From Vibrio xiamenensis (GTDB lineage: Bacteria; Pseudomonadota; Gammaproteobacteria; Enterobacterales; Vibrionaceae), in NCBI RefSeq assembly GCF_900100015.1, contig NZ_FNDD01000012.1:62001-126000 (forward strand): a DNA stretch of 64,000 bases, in the 5' to 3' direction. Under the pieces are notes generated by a model that saw only the letters and a list, made by a program, of their open reading frames with translations, searched no databases and was not told where the DNA came from. A program made the position numbers and the translations under genes. Positions 58,997 to 64,000 of this stretch are shown one piece after another. How positions within the stretch are numbered: the stretch's first letter is position 1; each line of letters starts with the position of its first letter.

Positions 58997-59377
58997 TTAA
59001 GAATGTTCTTCGTCGCCGATATCCGAGAGGTGTTCGATATTGCGATTGAGCAATTCATCGTTGCCCACGTTAAGCTGAACCAAGCGTTTGAGGTGGCTTA
59101 AACTTTCGATATCTATGTGGTCTATGCGCATCCGCAGCATGGCCCCGGATTGATCGACGATTTGGGTACTCATTGTCAGTTCGATTTCGCTGCCGGGCAG
59201 GGTAAAAAATACATCGATTAAATGCTCGTCGCTGAATTGAACATTGGGATCATCAACACTGAGCAGCAGACCATGCAGCGAAATGTCTTTGACTTGCCCA
59301 AAGCACTGTTTGCTGCCCTGTTCAAGTGTGGCAATCGCGTGATAGACAATACGGGAAAATTGGCGTCTTTCTCTCAT
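58997..59377 (-). CDS. PilZ-domain protein, PlzA-like
   Basis: 126 residues from ATG 59377 (GAGG before it); an in-frame upstream start would add 33 residues without homology. A single PilZ domain: cyclic di-GMP motif RRQFSR at 4-9 (RxxxR) and DISLHG at 31-36 (DxSxxG). Both halves of the ligand site are intact, so binding is expected. The tail is Glu/Asp-rich. In V. cholerae a PilZ gene (PlzA) lies at this place. Output partner unknown. Confidence 0.9.
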   Translation of the reverse strand: MRERRQFSRIVYHAIATLEQGSKQCFGQVKDISLHGLLLSVDDPNVQFSDEHLIDVFFTLPGSEIELTMSTQIVDQSGAMLRMRIDHIDIESLSHLKRLVQLNVGNDELLNRNIEHLSDIGDEEHS

Positions 59378-59476
59378 TTTCTGACCTCGACATTTTTCCC
59401 TAAAGCGTAGCAAAAGAATCATACCTAAGAGTGAGCTATCGGTGATTGGCTCGCAAAATTGTGTGGTGAATAACAT

Positions 59477-59502
59477 AAAAAAAGCCGCTGAAATCAGCGG
59501 CC
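59477..59502 (-). terminator. rho-independent terminator after ettA
   Basis: On the minus strand GCCGCTG/CAGCGGC with loop ATTT and seven T. Confidence 0.88.
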
Positions 59503-59535
59503 TTGTCGTTGTTTAAGGTTCGATTGCGAATACGC

Positions 59536-61203
59536 TTACTTGGCAATACGTTTGTATTTGATGCGGTGTGGTTCAGCCGCTTCAGGACCAAGAGTTTTCT
59601 TCAGCCAATCCATGTATTCGGTGTAGTTACCTTCGTAGAAGTTTACTTGGCCTTCATCACGGTAGTCGATGATGTGCGTTGCGATACGGTCAAGGAACCA
59701 ACGGTCGTGTGAGATAACCATGGCACAGCCAGGGAATTCAAGTAGGGCTTCTTCAAGCGCACGCAGCGTTTCAACATCGAGGTCGTTGGTTGGTTCGTCG
59801 AGTAGCAATACGTTGCCGCCGGCTTTAAGCAGTTTTGCCAAGTGGACACGGTTACGCTCACCACCGGATAGCTCACCAATCACTTTTTGTTGATCCGAAC
59901 CTTTGAAGTTAAAGCGCGAGCAGTATGCACGAGCCGGAATTTCAAAGTTGTTGATCTTAATGATGTCAGCGCCTTCAGAGATCTCTTGGAATACAGTGTT
60001 TTTGTCATTCATTGAATCACGGAACTGATCCACTGATGCCAATTTCACGGTATCGCCCATTTCGATGCTGCCGGAGTCTGGCTGTTCAACGCCACTTAAC
60101 ATCTTGAATAGAGTTGATTTACCTGCACCGTTGGCACCGATAATGCCGACAATAGCGCCTTTTGGCATGCTGAATGACAGATCATCGATCAGCACACGAC
60201 CATCAAATGACTTGGTTAAGTTTTTCACGTCAACCACTTTGTCACCTAGACGCTCACCTGGCGGAATAAACAGCTCATTGGTTTCATTACGTTTCTGATG
60301 ATCAGAGCTTTGTAGTTCTTCAAAGCGCGCCATACGTGCTTTAGATTTTGCTTGGCGACCTTTAGGGTTTTTACGTACCCATTCAAGCTCTTTCTCGATG
60401 GTCTTTTGACGTGCGCTTTCTTGCGAGGCTTCTTGTTGTAGACGAGCATCTTTTTGCTCTAGCCAAGAAGTATAGTTACCTTCCCAAGGAATACCTTCAC
60501 CACGGTCAAGTTCCAAAATCCAGCCCGCCGCGTTATCTAGGAAGTAACGGTCGTGGGTGATCGCAACCACAGTGCCGGTGTAATCCACCAAGAAGCGTTC
60601 TAGCCATGCAACAGACTCGGCATCCAAGTGGTTGGTTGGTTCGTCAAGCAATAGCATGTCTGGTTTTTCAAGCAGCAGACGACAAATCGCGACACGGCGA
60701 CGTTCACCACCAGACAGGTGTTGGATTTTTTGGTCCCACTCAGGAAGACGCAGTGCGTTTGCTGCGCGTTCAAGGGTGTTTTCTAGGTTATGACCATCTT
60801 TAGCTTGGATCAGAGCTTCCAGCTCACCTTGCTCTTTGGCAAGCGCGTCAAAGTCTGCATCGGCTTCTGCATAAGCTGCGTATACTGCATCAAGGCGTTT
60901 TAGCGCATCAGCTACATCAGAAACGGCTTCTTCAACAACTTCACGAACGGTCTTAGATTCATCCAGTACAGGCTCTTGCGGTAGGTAGCCGACATTAAGG
61001 CCTGGTTGCGGACGCGCTTCACCATCAATGTCGGTATCGATACCGGCCATGATGCGTAGCAGGGTCGATTTACCCGCACCGTTAAGACCTAAAACGCCGA
61101 TTTTCGCGCCAGGGAAAAAGCTTAAAGAAATGTCCTTCAGGATTTGACGCTTAGGTGGCACGATTTTGCTCACCCGCGACATGGTATATACGTATTCAGC
61201 CAT
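59536..61203 (-). CDS. ettA: energy-dependent translational throttle protein EttA (ABC-F)
   Basis: 555 residues, two ABC domains without membrane part: Walker A GLNGAGKST near 39-47 and GANGAGKST near 355, signatures LSGGERRRV and LSGGERNRV, and Walker B LLDEPTNHLD and LLDEPTNDLD. The Lys/Glu-rich linker between holds the P-site tRNA interaction motif. EttA binds the ribosomal E site and slows initiation when ATP is low. Codon bias is strong. Confidence 0.97.
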   Translation of the reverse strand: MAEYVYTMSRVSKIVPPKRQILKDISLSFFPGAKIGVLGLNGAGKSTLLRIMAGIDTDIDGEARPQPGLNVGYLPQEPVLDESKTVREVVEEAVSDVADALKRLDAVYAAYAEADADFDALAKEQGELEALIQAKDGHNLENTLERAANALRLPEWDQKIQHLSGGERRRVAICRLLLEKPDMLLLDEPTNHLDAESVAWLERFLVDYTGTVVAITHDRYFLDNAAGWILELDRGEGIPWEGNYTSWLEQKDARLQQEASQESARQKTIEKELEWVRKNPKGRQAKSKARMARFEELQSSDHQKRNETNELFIPPGERLGDKVVDVKNLTKSFDGRVLIDDLSFSMPKGAIVGIIGANGAGKSTLFKMLSGVEQPDSGSIEMGDTVKLASVDQFRDSMNDKNTVFQEISEGADIIKINNFEIPARAYCSRFNFKGSDQQKVIGELSGGERNRVHLAKLLKAGGNVLLLDEPTNDLDVETLRALEEALLEFPGCAMVISHDRWFLDRIATHIIDYRDEGQVNFYEGNYTEYMDWLKKTLGPEAAEPHRIKYKRIAK

Positions 61204-61468
61204 CGCCGATCGTTCCTAAATTGTCTGTTTGAAAGTCAAAGTGGTCAGCATTTTAACTCATAAAACCGCGATTTGTTAACCGCCAATCGACCGAGATAAG
61301 ATTTATTCGCAACATCAATGAAAATAACTGCTTTTGATTAATCAAAGCGTCAGTTATGTCACGCTTGCGTGAAATTATTCGGAAACGGGCTTAGACACTT
61401 TACACACTTGCTTAGAATAAGCCTTAATGGATGAGCATTCACAAGAACATGAGCAACAAGGATCATTG

Positions 61469-63418
61469 ATGACTCCACGTAATCCTTCGCGCCCGCAACG
61501 CTTTCTAGCAGGTTTATGCACGTTAATTTGCGGCGCTACGATTCCTTTTTCTACCCAAGCACTTGATATTAAACAGCAGCGTGAGCGCTATGATGAAGCG
61601 CAGACGATGCTCGACAACCGCCAAGTTGAGCAGTACCAAGCGATGCGTTCTGAAATCGCGAGTTACCCATTAACGCCCTATATCGACTATCGAGCGTTTT
61701 TAGTTGATATTGGTGAGCGCTCGCCAAACGAGGTGAAGCAGTTTATCGCCAAGCATCAGGATTTCCCGTTTGCGAATCGCGTTGGTGCTCGTTATCTATT
61801 GAGTCTTGCCTCTGATAAAAAGTGGTCGACATTTTTGCAGTATCAAGACCACGAACCGACTGGCGAAACTTACCAATGTCATTACTACACTGCACAATAT
61901 CAGGTTGGCGATAAAAAGCTTGCCTATCAAGGTGCGGAAAAACTTTGGTTGAGCGGTCATAGTGTCTCGAATGCTTGTGACGATCTATTTTCGGCTTGGC
62001 AAAAAGCCGGGCTTCGCAGTGACAAACTGATTCTGGCGCGCATGGTTAAAGCCTTTGAAGGGCGTAACGCTAGCCTGATGCGTTATCTGCAAAAACAGAT
62101 CAAAGGTGACAAAGCTCAGCGTCAAGCTAAGGCGATGATTGATTTGTTCAATAAGCCAAGTAGTGTCGCGACATTTGCTAAACAATCGCCGCAAAGTGCG
62201 TTTTATCGTCAGCAAACCTATTTGGCGATGCGCGCTTTGACGCGCAGTGATGTGGAGAAAGCACAGCAGGTGTTTGCCAGCGTGGTGAAATCACAAGGTT
62301 TCTCTGCTGCTCAGCAGCAAAAAATGGCCGATTATATTGGTTATTATTCGATGAATACCGATTCTGCGTCACTTGCAGCCTGGCGTGATAAAGCGGTCAA
62401 AACCACCAAAGATTCAGCGCTGATTGAGCGTCGTATTCGCTTAGCGATCCAAAATCAAGATTGGCATGACGTCAATGATTGGATTGGGCGCCTGCCAGAT
62501 GTTGAGCAAATGGAAAATCGCTGGCAATACTGGCATGGCCGCGCAGATATTGCGCTTGGTTATCCAACTAAAGGTCAGCAGCGCTTGAAGAAAATCATTG
62601 GTCAGCGCAATTTCTACAGTGTTGCGGCTGCCTCAGCGATTCATCAATCCATCCACTATCCGGTGGAAACCTTAACCCTTGATAAAGCGAAGGTTGCGCC
62701 ATATACCGCGTCACTGGCGCGTATTGATGAGCTGATTGCTCGTGATAAAATCGCCGCTGCGAAAAGTGAGTGGCAGTGGCTATTGCGCTCGGTTGAATCG
62801 GCTCAGGACAAAGAAATGCTTGCGGCCTACGCAGCGAGCCAACATTGGCATCACTTAACCGTAACCGCCAGTATTCAAGCCAAACTGTGGGATCATTTAG
62901 AGCTGCGTTTTCCAGCTGCTCACCAATGGTGGTTTGATTTTTACGGCGAGAAAACCGGCATTAATCCCATCACCTTGATGTCGCTGGCGCGTCAAGAAAG
63001 TGCGTTTGACTCCGAAGCGCGATCGCCTGTTGGCGCGCGAGGGTTAATGCAGATCATGCCCGCTACCGCTAAATACACGGCGCGTAAATATAAGCTTGAG
63101 TATCAAAGCAGCGATGAGCTGTTTGATGTCGGCAAAAACATCGAGATTGGTAGCAACTACTTAAAAGGTTTATTGCAGCAATACGATAACAATCGAATTT
63201 TTGCATTTGCTGCGTATAATGCTGGACCAAACAGAGTAAAAACTTGGCGCGAACGTACCCAAGGAAAACTCGATGCATACGCGTTCATTGAAGCGATTCC
63301 GTTCAATGAAACTCGAGGTTACGTGCAAAATATTTTGATGTTTGAAACCTATTATCGCGATTTGCTGGGAGTGGACGGGACGTTCCTCAATCAACATGAG
63401 ATCAATACCAAGTATTGA
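61469..63418 (+). CDS. slt: soluble lytic murein transglycosylase
   Basis: 649 residues from ATG 61469 (AAGGA upstream); an earlier ATG at 61427 would precede the signal peptide with a charged extension and is less likely. The signal peptide ends near STQA. A long alpha-superhelix is followed by the SLT lysozyme-like domain (about 480-640) with SLARQESAFDSEA holding the catalytic Glu and GLMQIMPATA. Slt70 releases anhydromuropeptides from the wall, the substrate of the NagZ/AnmK/MurQ route. trpR follows after 9 bp. Confidence 0.96.
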   Translation: MTPRNPSRPQRFLAGLCTLICGATIPFSTQALDIKQQRERYDEAQTMLDNRQVEQYQAMRSEIASYPLTPYIDYRAFLVDIGERSPNEVKQFIAKHQDFPFANRVGARYLLSLASDKKWSTFLQYQDHEPTGETYQCHYYTAQYQVGDKKLAYQGAEKLWLSGHSVSNACDDLFSAWQKAGLRSDKLILARMVKAFEGRNASLMRYLQKQIKGDKAQRQAKAMIDLFNKPSSVATFAKQSPQSAFYRQQTYLAMRALTRSDVEKAQQVFASVVKSQGFSAAQQQKMADYIGYYSMNTDSASLAAWRDKAVKTTKDSALIERRIRLAIQNQDWHDVNDWIGRLPDVEQMENRWQYWHGRADIALGYPTKGQQRLKKIIGQRNFYSVAAASAIHQSIHYPVETLTLDKAKVAPYTASLARIDELIARDKIAAAKSEWQWLLRSVESAQDKEMLAAYAASQHWHHLTVTASIQAKLWDHLELRFPAAHQWWFDFYGEKTGINPITLMSLARQESAFDSEARSPVGARGLMQIMPATAKYTARKYKLEYQSSDELFDVGKNIEIGSNYLKGLLQQYDNNRIFAFAAYNAGPNRVKTWRERTQGKLDAYAFIEAIPFNETRGYVQNILMFETYYRDLLGVDGTFLNQHEINTKY

Positions 63419-63427
63419 GTAGGAACT

Positions 63428-63718
63428 ATGTCACAGCAACCTGAGTACACTGACTGGCAACAGATTGTCGATTTAATCAAACACAGTGTCGATAGCGAAC
63501 AGCACAACATGCTATTGACCATGCTGTTAACGGCAGACGAACGTGAGGCGCTCATCGCCCGAGTGAATATCTTTAACGAATTGCTTAAAGGTGAGTTGTC
63601 TCAACGGCAAATCAGTCAGATGCTTGGCGTGGGTGTGGCTACCATCACTCGTGGCTCAAATGAGCTAAAATCGCGCAGTGATGAAGAAAAACAGCTGTTG
63701 GAAAAACTGCTGGGTTGA
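63428..63718 (+). CDS. trpR: trp operon repressor
   Basis: 96 residues, all helical. The HTH is LSQRQISQMLGVGVATITRG (about 59-78), and the tryptophan-binding residues of TrpR flank it. TrpR with bound tryptophan represses trp biosynthesis. The order slt-trpR-yjjX matches E. coli. Confidence 0.97.
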   Translation: MSQQPEYTDWQQIVDLIKHSVDSEQHNMLLTMLLTADEREALIARVNIFNELLKGELSQRQISQMLGVGVATITRGSNELKSRSDEEKQLLEKLLG

Positions 63719-63731
63719 TTTGAAAACCATT

Positions 63732-63759
63732 AAAAAAGAGCGTGAAAACGCTCTTTTTT
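63732..63759. terminator. bidirectional terminator (trpR / yjjX)
   Basis: A 12-bp stem AAAAAAGAGCGT/ACGCTCTTTTTT with loop GAAA. Confidence 0.93.
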
Positions 63760-63787
63760 TTGTGCCTGATTTAAGATCAGCGACTGA

Positions 63788-64000
63788 TCATAAGTTCGCG
63801 GGAAAGTGCTCTGGATTGATAAACGGAATCAGTGCCAGAATCAACGCTTGATGATACACCGAGCTGCGCGTGAGCTGGTTGTGAGTCAGAAGACCAATCG
63901 CGCCGCCTTTTTGTTTGATATTTTCGGTGGCAAACACTTCGTCCATTACATCGCCAAGTTCGTTGGCATCGGCCAGTTTTTCAATTACCACCGGCGGTAG
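63788..64000 (-). CDS. yjjX: inosine/xanthosine triphosphatase YjjX, C-terminal part (partial, cut by window end)
   Basis: The last 70 residues are visible and the gene starts beyond the window. EVFATENIKQKGGAIGLLT followed by LTRSSVYHQALILALIPF matches the C-terminus of YjjX, a phosphatase that clears inosine and xanthosine triphosphate. The order slt-trpR-yjjX is conserved with E. coli. Confidence 0.93.
   Translation of the reverse strand, partial: LPPVVIEKLADANELGDVMDEVFATENIKQKGGAIGLLTHNQLTRSSVYHQALILALIPFINPEHFPANL

Overview
The window is ordinary chromosomal backbone of a Vibrio, read mainly from proteins I recognise: VpsR, HlyU, NhaR, NptA, a PlzA-like PilZ protein, two GGDEF/EAL proteins and a BtsSR/CstA set. 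From memory, the gene order follows the large chromosome of V. cholerae from about pnp/nlpI to slt/trpR almost gene for gene. I see no insertion sequence, prophage, integron cassette, CRISPR array, rRNA or tRNA. Both edges cut a gene: thrC at the left and yjjX at the right. The species cannot be fixed from this sequence alone.

Layout. 1-3.8 kb: end of thrC, a UPF0126/TRIC membrane protein, then btuF-cbiB-mtnN on the minus strand (cobalamin uptake and assembly, SAH/MTA recycling). 4-7.9 kb: rpsO, pnp, nlpI. 8-9.9 kb: a MarR regulator and a MATE pump, each preceded by a copy of the same palindrome. 9.9-15.2 kb: the O2-independent ubiquinone genes ubiV-ubiU and ubiT, with a PAS-GGDEF-EAL gene between them, and a GNAT gene. 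15.3-18.7 kb: a small secreted protein, holD-rimI and a membrane GGDEF/EAL protein. 18.9-22.6 kb: prfC, srmB, yfiC. 23-28.7 kb: brnQ, prfB with its programmed frameshift, lysS, vpsR. 29-32 kb: a 44-codon ORF, a DUF1127 protein, tas, a DUF6482 protein and mutH. 31.7-32.4 kb: a 625-bp non-coding stretch rich in DnaA boxes and GATC sites. 32.4-37.1 kb: rppH-ptsP, lgt-thyA. 37-40.4 kb: nptA, nhaR, hlyU, rpsT. 40.6-48.2 kb: murJ, ribF-ileS-lspA, fkpB, ispH. 48-50.8 kb: a CstA-type transporter with a tandem operator array, a DUF2799 lipoprotein and a lysine-rich secreted protein. 50.8-54 kb: murQ-anmK and nagZ (peptidoglycan recycling). 54-59 kb: btsR-btsS and aroF-tyrA behind three TyrR boxes. 59-64 kb: a PilZ protein, ettA, slt, trpR and the end of yjjX.

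Themes. (1) Translation and RNA: rpsO, pnp, prfB, prfC, srmB, lysS, ileS, rpsT, rppH, ettA. (2) Cyclic di-GMP: two GGDEF/EAL enzymes, a PilZ receptor and VpsR. (3) Pyruvate sensing: the BtsS/BtsR-type pair lies 5 kb from a CstA-family carrier whose upstream region carries five BtsR-like repeats at an exact 20-bp period. (4) Cell wall recycling: murQ, anmK, nagZ, slt, murJ.

The two signals most worth testing are the 20-bp-period array at 49846-49933 and the DnaA-box/GATC cluster between mutH and rppH. The latter sits in the same genetic position as E. coli DARS2, as I recall it. Calls rest on reading the translated proteins and DNA by eye; no database search was possible.
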